Shown: positions 31,520 to 40,709 of the stretch, piece after piece
How positions within the stretch are numbered: position 1 is the first letter of the stretch
Layout: each line of letters opens with the position of its first letter
Source: Scleroderma bovista
Taxonomy: Eukaryota > Basidiomycota > Agaricomycetes > Boletales > Sclerodermataceae
Reading direction: 5' to 3'
Length of the DNA: 64,000 bases
Assembly: GCA_037178675.1 (NCBI GenBank)
Contig: JAYMGJ010000212.1
Coordinates: forward strand, 124,001-188,000
Position numbers and translations under genes: made by a program
Notes under the pieces: model-generated
Told to the model about the DNA's origin: nothing
The model's database searches: none
The model's input: the letters and a program-made list of their open reading frames with translations, nothing else

Positions 31520-32589
31520 ATGTCGAACATTGCCAAGTCCATCAGCCCCGTCGCCCCCGCTGCCACCGAGTCCAAGGATTGGACGAAGGCCTCTACGCCG
31601 GAGTTGCAATCCGGTAGCGAAGACGAGTCGGACGTCCTTGATGCCAAAGCGAAGGAGCGTCGTCGACGTAAGCAAGTGAAGAGGGAGGAGAAACAACGTA
31701 GGGAAGAGGCGGAGAGGCGAGCGCGCGAAGAGGCAGAGGCCAGAGCGCGAGAGGAGGCGGAGAGAGCCAAGGCGGAGGCGGAACGCAGAGCAAGGGAGGA
31801 GGCAGAACGCCAAGCGCGGGAGCAGGCGGAGAAGGACAGGGTGGAGGTGCAACGGAGGGCTGCAGAGGTCGCCGCGAGGCAGAGAGCGATGGCGCAGGAG
31901 GCGTCAAAGAAGAGGATGAGGGAGGAGCCGGAGGCAGGTCCGAGTGGTGACCGGAGTGAGGAAGCCCAGTAAGCAGTTTTTTATCTTCTTCTACGATTTT
32001 TCATTAATTTCCTGGCAGGTGCGTTCGTTGTGCCAAGCACAAGGCCAAGTGCGAGCGGGACCCTGAAAAGCCCAAGCAGCGCGCGTGCATGAAGTGCGCC
32101 GGTCTCAAGGAGCGGTGCGAGTGGCCAGAGGTGGGAGGTCCGGGTCCGGTAGTGGACAAAGGGAAGGGCAAGGCGAAGGAGGTCGCAGCGTCGCCGCGAG
32201 GAGGGGAGAAGCGGAAAAAGAAGAAGACGACTGCGAAGGTTGTCGACGATGACGACATCGTCGAAGTACCGGGACCGTCTGGGCAACGGTCCGGGTTTGA
32301 CCCTAGGCCGTTTCTAGAGCGGCTGGACAAGCTGACCGGAGCGGTGGAAGAGATGACCGGACAGATGCGCCAGGTAGCGGATGCCACCCGCTCTGTGGCC
32401 AAAGGAAACGAGCGGCTGACAGCCGGCCTCGAGACATTCCTCGAGGAATGCCGTTTCTTCACGGCGCCTTGGGATGAGGACGAGGAGTCGGAGGACAGCG
32501 AGCCGGAGGTCGACCCGGAGGAGGTCGAACAGGAGGTCCAGGGGCTCCAAGAGGAGCAGGAGAACCCTGGCGGCGCTGTGCCGGAGTAA
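31520..32589 (+). CDS. Antisense accessory gene in the Gypsy element: Zn2Cys6 / coiled-coil protein
   Basis: Exon 1 (31520-31970, MSNIAKSISP...) encodes an acidic start and a long Glu/Arg/Ala-rich helix (about residues 50-140). A GTAAGC...GGCAG intron (about 31971-32018) joins it in frame to exon 2, which opens with C-x2-C-x6-C-x11-C-x2-C-x6-C (CVRCAKHKAKC...CMKCAGLKERC), exact Gal4-type zinc-cluster spacing. A basic nuclear-localisation-like run (EKRKKKKTTAK), a second helical segment with heptad character (ERLDKLTGAVEEMTGQ...) and an acidic tail follow; the stop is at 32589. The gene sits between the integrase stop and the 3' LTR, on the strand opposite to gag-pol. Its intron would not be removed from the genomic RNA, which explains how it can persist. 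It is likely a nuclear DNA-binding protein; targets are unknown. The domain plan matches the island gene at 21435-23120. Confidence 0.75.
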
Positions 32590-32753
32590 GTGGTCCGGTC
32601 CGGACTTTGTAAATAGAAAGTGTAATTAGTTTGACTTTTTTGTTTATAAAGAAAAGTGATCTGAGTTTAGTGAGTGATATTACAAGATGAAGTGAAACAG
32701 AGAGTGAAACAGATAAGAGAGACGGATAAAAGAAACAGAGAGCGAGAGTATTA

Positions 32754-33836
32754 CTACATAGACGCGAGTGGTCCGGGTTTGTCCGGGTACCGGACATGAT
32801 AATCTTCTAACAGTTCCGTAGCATTGCCTAGTTCCGTGGCGAGTAGCCATGACGTTTCTTCGTCAGTTCCTTCGTAACCGGACCAACGTACCAAGTACAG
32901 CAGTTTGCACGATTTTCGTCGACGGTCAACCTTGGAGTCGAGGATCTCAGAGATCTCGAATTCCGGTTCACCATCTACTTCAACTGGTGGCGGAGGAGGC
33001 TGTATCCGGTCCGGTATAGTATTGGGTATGGCCGGTTCGAGTTGGGAGACATGGAAGACGGGATGAACGGCGCGCATGGAATCTGGAAGGCGTAGCGTAA
33101 AAGAGAGAGAGCCTACTTGTGCTATGATAGTGTAGGGCCCAAGATTCTTTTCTGATAGCTTTTTGGATGGTCGAGTAGACCGGAAGTATTTGGCTTTCAC
33201 ATATACTTGGTCACCAACCTTGAAGTCCGGTGCCGGAGTACGTTTGGCATCAGCCGGACCTTGGTAGCGAAGTTGCGCGTTGGCCATTTCTTCTCGAAGG
33301 TATTGGTGCAGCGACTCGAGGTCGACTGCGTAATCACGAGCCCGTGCGGAGGTCATATCTCGTTCTGGGTAAATGGAGATGTTAGGGTGGTAACCTTTGT
33401 TGGCAAAGAAGGGTGAAACTCCGGTAGTAGCACTAGGTGCATTGTTGTATGCGAACTCTGCCAATGGGAGTAGGTCCGCCCAGTTGTCCTGCTGGTAGTT
33501 GCAGTAGATTCGGAGGTACTGTTCGAGAGTCTGGTTGGAACGCTCAGTCTGGCCGTCGCCCTCCGGGTGGTAACCGGAGGTGAAGTGGAGGCGCATGTCG
33601 AGGGCCTTTCCGAGTGACCGGAAGAAGTGAGAGACAAACTCTGTACCGCGATCTGAGGTGACGTGGGCGGGGACACCGTGCTTGGAGAACACGTGGAGTA
33701 AGAAGAGCTTTGCGAGCTCCGGACTAGTGATGGTGTCGTGAGTAGGGATGAAAATAGCTTGTTTAGAAAGCCTATCTACTACGACCAGGATAGCTGTGAA
33801 TCCGGTAGAGGCAGGGAGCTGCTCTATAAAGTCCAT
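32754..33836 (-). CDS. Gypsy integrase catalytic core and chromodomain
   Basis: This frame starts at MDFIEQLPAS. The integrase acidic triad is visible: MDFIE (residue 2), SDRGTEF (about 60) and the Glu of GQTERSNQ (about 96). A GPY/F-like segment follows (LGPYTIIAQVG, about 230), and a C-terminal chromodomain (EFEISEILDSK...YLVRWSGYEG, about 295-350). Chromodomains of this group guide insertion toward chromatin marks such as H3K9 methylation. The frame is one step out of register with the upstream pol frame, at about 33860. A 1-base deletion in the DNA would explain this. Confidence 0.9.
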   Translation of the reverse strand: MDFIEQLPASTGFTAILVVVDRLSKQAIFIPTHDTITSPELAKLFLLHVFSKHGVPAHVTSDRGTEFVSHFFRSLGKALDMRLHFTSGYHPEGDGQTERSNQTLEQYLRIYCNYQQDNWADLLPLAEFAYNNAPSATTGVSPFFANKGYHPNISIYPERDMTSARARDYAVDLESLHQYLREEMANAQLRYQGPADAKRTPAPDFKVGDQVYVKAKYFRSTRPSKKLSEKNLGPYTIIAQVGSLSFTLRLPDSMRAVHPVFHVSQLEPAIPNTIPDRIQPPPPPVEVDGEPEFEISEILDSKVDRRRKSCKLLYLVRWSGYEGTDEETSWLLATELGNATELLEDYHVRYPDKPGPLASM

Positions 33837-33865
33837 GGATATGGAATTCCAGGGCTTCTCCGGTA

Positions 33866-36364
33866 CTACCGGAGGAGCTGCTTCAGCAGTCCGTATGGTC
33901 TATGGCGCGGTGTCTTAGCTCTTGCACAGGAGGTACAGGACCGGACGTAGTCCTTGACGAAGGTCCTGAGACCAGGCCAGGTATATTCACGCCGGATTAG
34001 CTCTAGAGTCCAGTTTTGCCCAAAGTGACCAGCGAGTGGGTGGTCGTGTTGATACCGGAGTACCCGGAGACGGAGGTCATCCAAGTCCGGTACGTATATA
34101 CGACCGTCTAGTCGAAGGAATCCAGCCTCGTCGGTGGACCAACGAGAGTCCGGTGGATCTGCGAGGTGGACCTGGGCAATGGGATCAGAGGGTAGTGCAG
34201 AGAGGATGTCGCTATGGAGTGTTTCCACGTCCATGATTGCGACTGCATGGAGGACCGGAAACTCTAGATAAGTAGCGCGAAGAGAATTAGAGAGCTGTTC
34301 TAGAGTGAACACCGGCCTAAGATTTTGGGGGTTAACCCAGGCGTAGCCACTATCCCCCTCTTTGGGGTAGACGTCCCATCGTCTAGTGAGAGCGTCCGGC
34401 TTGGCACCGAGTTTTCTGGGACGGAAACGAATGACAAGATTAAATTGTGATAGAAATTCAGACCACCGGGCTTGCTGGTGGGACAGTACTTTTGAGGTGG
34501 AGAAGTACTCGAGGTTTTTGTGGTCTGTGACAACGTCTATTGGAGAGGCGGAACCTTCGAGGTAATGGCGCCAGTTCCGGAAAGCTTCGAAGATAGCCAG
34601 CAACTCCTTATCGTGGGTGTCATAGTTTAACTCCGGAGCAGTCAGGGTCCGGGAGTAGTATGTGACCGGACGGATCTCTCCGTCGGCGCAGGTGATAGAC
34701 AAGATGCCAGCGACAGCATAGTCGGAGGCGTCAGTTTCCACAATGATAGGGGTGTCCGGAATAAAGTGAGTGAGGATGGGCGTGGTGGTGAAGGCGTGCT
34801 TGAGAGCATTGAAAGAACGTCGACAGTCCTCAGAGAAATTCCAGGGAGCATCCTTCCGTGTGAGCCGGGTGAGGGGAACCACAATGTCAGAGTAGTTGAA
34901 TATGAATCGGCGGTAGAAATTGGCAAAGCCCAAGAAGGATTGGATGTCCTTTACCTTTCGAGGTTCAGGCCAGTCGGAGATGGTTTGGATCTTGTCCGGA
35001 GACATAGTCAAACCGTCCAGAGAGAGGCGATAGCTGAGGTACTCTACCGAGTCCGAGTGGAACTCACATTTCTCCAGTTTGGCGAAGAGGCCATGTAACC
35101 GGAGTCGGCGGAGAACTTCCTGGACGTGCTGCTGGTGGGACTCCATATCCTCGGAGTAGATTAGGATGTCGTCGAGGTACACGACGACGCAGACGTCTAG
35201 CATGTCAGCGAAGATGGTGTTGACAAAGCGCTGGAAGGCTGCAGGGGCGTTAGTGAGGCCAAAGGGCATTACTAACCACTCGTAGGACCCATAGCGCGTA
35301 CGGAAGGCGGTCTTCCATTCATCGCCCGGAGCAATCCGGACTAGATGGTACGCGTGCCGGAGGTCGATCTTCGAATAGATTTTAGCACGGCTGGGTGAGT
35401 CCAAAAGATCAGAGATTAGGGGGAGTGGATAGCGATCCTTCTTGGTAATTTTGTTTAGGCCCCGGAAGTCAACGCAGAGGCGGAGTGAGCCATCCTTCTT
35501 CTTTACGAAGAGGACCGGAGCAGCATGGGAGGAGGCGGTAGGACGGATGAAACCTGTATTTAGATTCTCGTCGATGAAGGTCCGGAGGGCGGAGAGCTCA
35601 ACCGGAGACAGTGAGTAGAGAGTTCCCAAAGGAGGAGAGGTACCTTCTTCAAGGTCGATCTTCAGATCGTAGTCGCGATGCGGGGGCAGTTCAGAGGCTT
35701 TCGCCTTGCTGAACACGTCCGCATAATCGCGATACTCCGGAGGGACAATGTCCAAGTCCGGCGGAGTAGAGGCAGAGGAAGAGCGAGCCTTCGCTGAGTC
35801 AGAGGGACGCAGCTGAAGTTGGTATTTGGTGGATCCTTCTAATTTGCACGCACGCACGAATGCGGCTGCGTTAATCAGAGAGATGTGTGGAGGGGTGCAA
35901 ACCGGAGTGTCGACAGATGGCGCGAGGCCGGGGTCAGATTGGCCGGAGAGGCCGGAGACAGGGTTACCGGACAGGACCGGAGAGGGAGTCGACGGGGGCG
36001 CTAGCAAACTTTGTGCAAGGGTCCGGAAAGTTAAACTGCTCAGTACCCAATCAATCAACGGATTGTAGCGGGTGAGCCAGTTATGTCCAAGGACAATCAT
36101 GCATTCAGAGTCTAATGGAGCGAGGTAAAAAGTCATAGGGGTGACATCACCGGATGCGGGGAATTTCACTGATAGGTCGACGGCTTGAGTAATTACAAAA
36201 TTTGAGGTACCGTCAAAGAGTCGGAGAACAATCGGAGGAACGGAGTAAGTGGAGAGAGAGTGTCCAAGAGCATATTGGGTATCTACAAAACAGTGTGTGG
36301 AACCAGAGTCCACAAGCGCACGGAGTTCTGGTAAATCGTAAGACAAAAGGAAAACATGAGGCAT
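33866..36364 (-). CDS. Gypsy pol: protease, reverse transcriptase, RNase H, integrase zinc finger
   Basis: The 832-residue frame contains an aspartic protease (LVDSGSTHCFVD, residues 14-25), reverse transcriptase (FVKKKDGSLRLCVDFRGLN; catalytic VVYLDDILIYS), RNase H (VETDASDYAVAGIL), and the HHCC integrase finger (about 773-815: HPLAGHFGQ...CTSCARAK). It ends LLKQLLR with a stop where related proteins continue into the integrase core. The frame is open upstream of its first Met as far as the gag stop. It is therefore probably made by -1 frameshifting from gag rather than from its own start codon. Confidence 0.92.
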   Translation of the reverse strand: MPHVFLLSYDLPELRALVDSGSTHCFVDTQYALGHSLSTYSVPPIVLRLFDGTSNFVITQAVDLSVKFPASGDVTPMTFYLAPLDSECMIVLGHNWLTRYNPLIDWVLSSLTFRTLAQSLLAPPSTPSPVLSGNPVSGLSGQSDPGLAPSVDTPVCTPPHISLINAAAFVRACKLEGSTKYQLQLRPSDSAKARSSSASTPPDLDIVPPEYRDYADVFSKAKASELPPHRDYDLKIDLEEGTSPPLGTLYSLSPVELSALRTFIDENLNTGFIRPTASSHAAPVLFVKKKDGSLRLCVDFRGLNKITKKDRYPLPLISDLLDSPSRAKIYSKIDLRHAYHLVRIAPGDEWKTAFRTRYGSYEWLVMPFGLTNAPAAFQRFVNTIFADMLDVCVVVYLDDILIYSEDMESHQQHVQEVLRRLRLHGLFAKLEKCEFHSDSVEYLSYRLSLDGLTMSPDKIQTISDWPEPRKVKDIQSFLGFANFYRRFIFNYSDIVVPLTRLTRKDAPWNFSEDCRRSFNALKHAFTTTPILTHFIPDTPIIVETDASDYAVAGILSITCADGEIRPVTYYSRTLTAPELNYDTHDKELLAIFEAFRNWRHYLEGSASPIDVVTDHKNLEYFSTSKVLSHQQARWSEFLSQFNLVIRFRPRKLGAKPDALTRRWDVYPKEGDSGYAWVNPQNLRPVFTLEQLSNSLRATYLEFPVLHAVAIMDVETLHSDILSALPSDPIAQVHLADPPDSRWSTDEAGFLRLDGRIYVPDLDDLRLRVLRYQHDHPLAGHFGQNWTLELIRREYTWPGLRTFVKDYVRSCTSCARAKTPRHRPYGLLKQLLR

Positions 36365-36468
36365 AAGGGAATTAGGATCGTAAAGAGCGGACGCATTGAG
36401 GCGAGCCTCCTCGGGTGCACTTCCGGAGTCAACGCAGCTCGCCGGTTGTGCGGAGGTCCGGGAGCTGC

Positions 36469-36481
36469 TTACTCTTTTTTT
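36469..36481 (-). promoter_or_regulatory. Putative -1 ribosomal frameshift site at the gag stop
   Basis: On the minus strand a run of seven A (36481-36475) followed by GAG-TAA gives a classical A-AAA-AAA slippery heptamer two codons before the gag stop. Slipping back by one enters the pol frame, which is open from here (RVSSSRTSAQP...) into the protease. A CCGGA/TCCGG pair downstream could form a stem. Confidence 0.65.
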
Positions 36482-37917
36482 GACTCGGAGTTGGCACCCG
36501 AGTTAGTAGAGTCCGTCTTACCGGACTCAGCAGCGATGGCCGCAGCGCGAGCCTTGGCCTTTTTGGTCTTCTTAGGACAGTTGTCCGCAAAGTGACCGGT
36601 CCCTCCGCAGAACATGCAGAGGTTGTTGTCCAGACGCCGTTTACGCTCGTCTGCGGTCAGCTTCCCGTCCTTACCAAGCTTGTTGGTCAGGTCCGGTCTG
36701 GAACTGGAGGAGGGCTGGTTGTTGGTCGTTTTGGACGAGCCAGAGTTGTTGGCGGAGCTGGGGGAGTTACCGGTCTTGGATTTCTCCTGACCGGAGTTGG
36801 ATGAGTTGCCTCCAGAGTTGGAGGACTTGGTTGGGGATGAGGTGGATTGGGTCTTCGTCGTACGAGAGATCTCGTCTTTGCGCTCCCAATAGCGCACGTC
36901 GATCTCTTGACAAAGGGCCCTAAGCCCATGCAGAGTCAGGGGTTTCCCAACTTGAGCTATCTCATCTTTTAGGCGGTCCGGGAGACCGGAGTAGAATAGG
37001 CGGCGGAGCGCGCCATCCCCGTAGTCCTGGACCTGCGAGGCAAGCCGGTTGAAGTCAACTATATACCACGTGATGCGGTGAGCATCCTTCATCCAGAGGT
37101 GCTCTAATTGATGCTCTGCATCAGCGATGGGGTCGTGAGGACCAAAGGTACTCTGGAGCTCAGCGACAAAGTGGACCCAACTGTCCATCCAGAGTGGGTG
37201 GTCAGCCGGATCACCGGAGTGGAGGAGGTCCGGTTCGAACCACTCCAACGTCATACCTTTGAGATAGGACTGGGCGAACGTTACCTTAGCCCTATCTAGG
37301 CGGAACGCTTTGGCGCGATCCTGGAAGCAGAGCTCACACTGGACCAAGAAGGTCCTGAGCTTTTTGGGGTCCGTACCATCAAAGGTGTCCGGTTCGCGGA
37401 CTTTGGCACGGGAGGAAGAGGAGTCGTTGGTCCGGCGGGAGGAGCAGGAGAGGTGATTGACGGCGACTGCTAGGTTTTGGAAAACAGCTAGACCAGGGTC
37501 TAGCTCGTCCATGGCGTCAACGAAGTCATCGTCATCGTCATCATCGTTGTCGCCATCTCCGGGGTCGTCCGGATCACCTCCGGGTCCGTCCTCAGGGCCA
37601 AACCACTGGTGTCGGGCAGGTTCGCGACGTTCCGGAGTGGGGTCGCGATGGTAAGGGAATCGATCACCAGAAACGGATTCGTGGTGACCTAAGTCTGCAG
37701 AACCACGAAGGCTCTGAGACGCAGCATCTCGACGCGGAGTCAAAGGCGCTGTAGGGTTTCGAGCTGTAAAGCTCCGGAATTGGCTAACTGAAGCCGGAGG
37801 TTGCCTGCGGTTAGACAGGGCTTGATGAGCAGCAGAGAGGTGGAGGTCGTCTACTGCACCTGCTTCTTCAGCAAGTGTTGCAGCGGTACGAGCACGAGAG
37901 CGCGTAGTCATAGTCAT
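36469..37917 (-). CDS. Gypsy gag (capsid/nucleocapsid)
   Basis: This 482-residue protein starts MTMTTRSRARTAA. It has a disordered acidic middle (DDDDDDDFVDAMDELD), a capsid-like helical domain (about residues 165-330; VQCELCFQDRAKAF...), a Ser/Asn-rich linker, and one CCHC zinc knuckle near the end (CMFCGGTGHFADNC). It ends in KKE at 36469 inside a slippery A-run. Confidence 0.9.
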   Translation of the reverse strand: MTMTTRSRARTAATLAEEAGAVDDLHLSAAHQALSNRRQPPASVSQFRSFTARNPTAPLTPRRDAASQSLRGSADLGHHESVSGDRFPYHRDPTPERREPARHQWFGPEDGPGGDPDDPGDGDNDDDDDDDFVDAMDELDPGLAVFQNLAVAVNHLSCSSRRTNDSSSSRAKVREPDTFDGTDPKKLRTFLVQCELCFQDRAKAFRLDRAKVTFAQSYLKGMTLEWFEPDLLHSGDPADHPLWMDSWVHFVAELQSTFGPHDPIADAEHQLEHLWMKDAHRITWYIVDFNRLASQVQDYGDGALRRLFYSGLPDRLKDEIAQVGKPLTLHGLRALCQEIDVRYWERKDEISRTTKTQSTSSPTKSSNSGGNSSNSGQEKSKTGNSPSSANNSGSSKTTNNQPSSSSRPDLTNKLGKDGKLTADERKRRLDNNLCMFCGGTGHFADNCPKKTKKAKARAAAIAAESGKTDSTNSGANSESKKE

Positions 37918-37986
37918 AAGAAATAGAAGCTAGTTTGCGTACGGGGTATGGAACAGTGAACCCACACAAGTGTGAGTCTGAAATAC

Positions 37987-38607
37987 TGTCAAGTCCGGGT
38001 CTACTCCGGTAGGGGGTCCGGTCAAGTCCGGACAGAAGCGGACGAAGGGGGAGAGCAGAGGGCTGGACAAGAGATTAGTCCGGCCGGAGTTGGTGACCGC
38101 TTGGATTCAACGACTAAGGACAACGAGCGTTGATCCCTTGCGTAGGTTCTGGTCAAGAATGGGAGACGGAGATAGAGACGGAGACGGGCAAGATCAGGAG
38201 TAGAGACTATGGTTGATTTCAGACTGACTATACAGAATAAACTATGGAGTACTTATACTAAGTAGAAACTAGGGTCGAGTATATACGGTGACAAGTAAAC
38301 AACCTAATAGCGGACAAGGAACGACCGGAGTTAGGACTAGGTCAGGTCCGATGAAAATAAAGCAGGTCCGGTGAGAATACTACAAGGTATGAGATATAAA
38401 CAGAGCACGGAGAACTCACGGTACTACAGGGTTGACGGAGAAGTGAAGTAACGACTGGATAGGGATTAATGCAAAGGGTCGCACTTAGCGGAAGAGTATG
38501 TGTGCGTCCGGGACCGGAGTGACGCGCAGAGGTCCGGAGTTGAGCTGTAGTGCTGCGATGCGACCGGAGTAACCGGGTATGATCCGGAGTTGGACATGGT
38601 CGTAACA
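37987..38607 (-). repeat. 5' LTR of the Gypsy element
   Basis: This 621-bp LTR is colinear with the 3' LTR. It differs by TpG at 38150, 38245 and 38503 where the partner keeps CpG, and keeps CpG at the four sites decayed in the partner. Confidence 0.95.
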
Positions 38608-38612
38608 CGCGC

Positions 38613-39236
38613 CATGAGTTGGAGCATACGCGGCATGGCTTCGAAGAATTGTTCCCAGGAGAGCTTGTCGTCTGGCAGCGGGTCAGTTTTTAGACCTCGT
38701 TTGGATTCGGTGGCGTCAACTATGGTGCTGGTGCCGTCTTCCTGTTGTTTCCAGGTATAAGTGCCATCGCTGGGCGCCGTGGCTACTTCTTTGGCATCTG
38801 TGATGCCTTGGTTGGTGAAGTAGTAAAGCTCTATGTAGTTGCCACTCTCCATCTGCTTGAGCGCGTATTTGGAGGGTAGGGTGATTGGTTCAAGGGGGGT
38901 TTTGGCGTCTGGGATAGGTAGGAATTTATTTTTGTGTTTCTTGCGCTCTTTGACAAGAGCGGTGTCTTTTTCGGCTTGGTCCTGCTGCCTGAGGAGGGCT
39001 TCCGCTGTCTCTGCGAGTTGGTGGGCCTCTTCTGCTGCGCGGGTTTCTTCTGCGGTTAACCGGTCCCATCGCAACTTTTCTTTCTCGATGTTGATGGTCC
39101 ATAGCCTGCTGAGCATGGCTATGGCTTGGTCTTCTGTGAGGCCTGTGTCTGTAAAGGCGAGGTGGGCATCGGCGTGCTCGTCCAAAGCGAAGTCTGGTCG
39201 AATGGCGTCGTGCAGGTTGTCGCCGTTCAGGGGCAT
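38613..39236 (-). pseudogene. DIRS-like ORF1, first part
   Basis: The frame starts at MPLNGDNLHDAIRPDF (39236) and has a long charged helix (about residues 45-100, EEAHQLAETAEALLRQQ). It runs to LSWEQFFEAMPRMLQLMAR, where the Gypsy element interrupts it. The remainder resumes at 30727. A further in-frame upstream Met (39314) exists. The protein resembles gag-like ORF1 products repeatedly found in Agaricomycete genomes; its assignment to a DIRS-like element rests on the RT downstream. Confidence 0.65.
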
Positions 39237-39675
39237 GATGCTGGCTAAAGGAGAGAGACAGGAGGAAAGGAGTGGCAGGGAGAGAGGGACTTGAGGAGGG
39301 AGAGAGATGTGCACTGCTTGGGTGCAAAAGAAAGGCTAAGCCCGTCAAACAGTGGGAGGCCACAGATTTAGGGTCTTGCGGTGAACAACAAACAGGAAAG
39401 AAAGGCATATCGCTTCGCTTACCTAACGCGTAGACTAAATTCTACACCACTTCGTTCACCTTAGGCACCAGTTTAAGGATGTTCCCACGGTCTTTCAGAT
39501 GGGGTTTCTTTGTAGGGCGAAACCCATCTAAGAGATACCCACCCTCGGCGCTACTCCCACTCAAATCCCGAAATAGACAGAGTGGTTCCCATCCCTTTCT
39601 GGTGAGCCTCCCATGAGCCTCCCAGCATTCTCCACTTAATCCCCACTCGATTTGTTTTTATTTCTGCGCTTCCTG

Positions 39676-40448
39676 TAGGATTACATAATCACAAAAAGTG
39701 CTACTACTCCCAAAACACGGCTGCATTTGGTCAATACCAGAACTGCAATATTCCCACCCTCCTTGTGAGCCTCCTCTGCCTTCCTGTGCCCCATCCCTGG
39801 TCCCCATGTACTGTACATAGTATCAGATATGTTATATAAGTATATAGGTCCATAAATGGAACCTCAAATGAGTGTGCCAGAGGCTCTGGATGGTTGGAGA
39901 AATAGTTAGGGGTAAAAGTAAAAAAGGCTTCGCATTTTTGATACATTGGACATATACACTTCTGAATTACATCCCCTTCAAGGGGCCATATGTACCTACA
40001 ACATATACCAAGCACATTTGATGGGGTGGAGCCTCTGAAGTGCTGTGTCACATTCTCCTCCTCCTGGTATAACACCCTGGGAGGCTCTTACTGCGAGTGT
40101 TGGTACTTTTGGGATGGTTTGTAACTGTATTAGTTTACTATTACCACTCGTCTATCACATAAACTGGGATACAGAGCGCTCTAAAGGTGAGCAGGAGGGC
40201 AAACACTACTTTTATGAAAATAGGGGCTCTATCAGTCCCCAGTGCAACCATCCATATTCTGACTATCTAGGAGGCTCTGTAATACTATATAGTAGTTGCC
40301 ATATCATCACCAAGTTAATAGCTTGATGTGGAAGCACAGGAGAAGTGAAATGATATGATGGACGGCATGGGAAAATGTCCGAAAAAATGCGGAGACTTTG
40401 AAAACATATCAAAAAAGTGACATAACACACCACACACAGCATTTGGTG
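39676..40448 (+). repeat. Left arm of a near-perfect 773-bp inverted repeat
   Basis: This arm pairs with 40710-41482 (positions sum to 81158 throughout, so no indels). By eye it has about seven mismatches, clustered at the outer end except one A/G in the GACGGC(A/G)TGGG word near 40368. Five of the seven are CpG transitions. Confidence 0.92.
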
Positions 40449-40709
40449 CTCTACTGGTGGTGGTACTGAGGATCTGACCTATGATAGCATCTTACCATAC
40501 AGGATATTGCATTAGTTAGCCTGACAGAACCTCTGGACTCCAAACTTAGTGTACAGATTGTGCAACCTGCAGCACTGAAATGTAGCCATTGCACAAGGTG
40601 CTCTCTTGTGCCAAAATTTCGCTTTCTGAAGAGATTATGGTTTATACAAATACTGTGACACATGTAAAGAGTCTGTAATGACACTAGAGAGTCAGCACAA
40701 TTCATAGAC

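Larger units (their letters stand above)
30733..38607 (-). mobile_element. Complete Ty3/Gypsy chromovirus, 7875 bp, with antisense accessory gene
   Basis: Two 621-bp LTRs (TGTCAAG to GTAACA on the plus strand) are flanked by the target duplication CGCGC (30728-30732 and 38608-38612). gag, pol and integrase-chromodomain frames lie on the minus strand. A separate gene lies on the plus strand beside the 3' LTR. The LTRs differ at seven sites, all CpG transitions, and have no indels. A polypurine tract (minus strand AAAGGGGGGATAC, 31354-31366) precedes the 3' LTR. No standard tRNA-type primer site is evident next to the 5' LTR. One frame break at about 33860 makes this copy probably defective. 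Confidence 0.95.
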
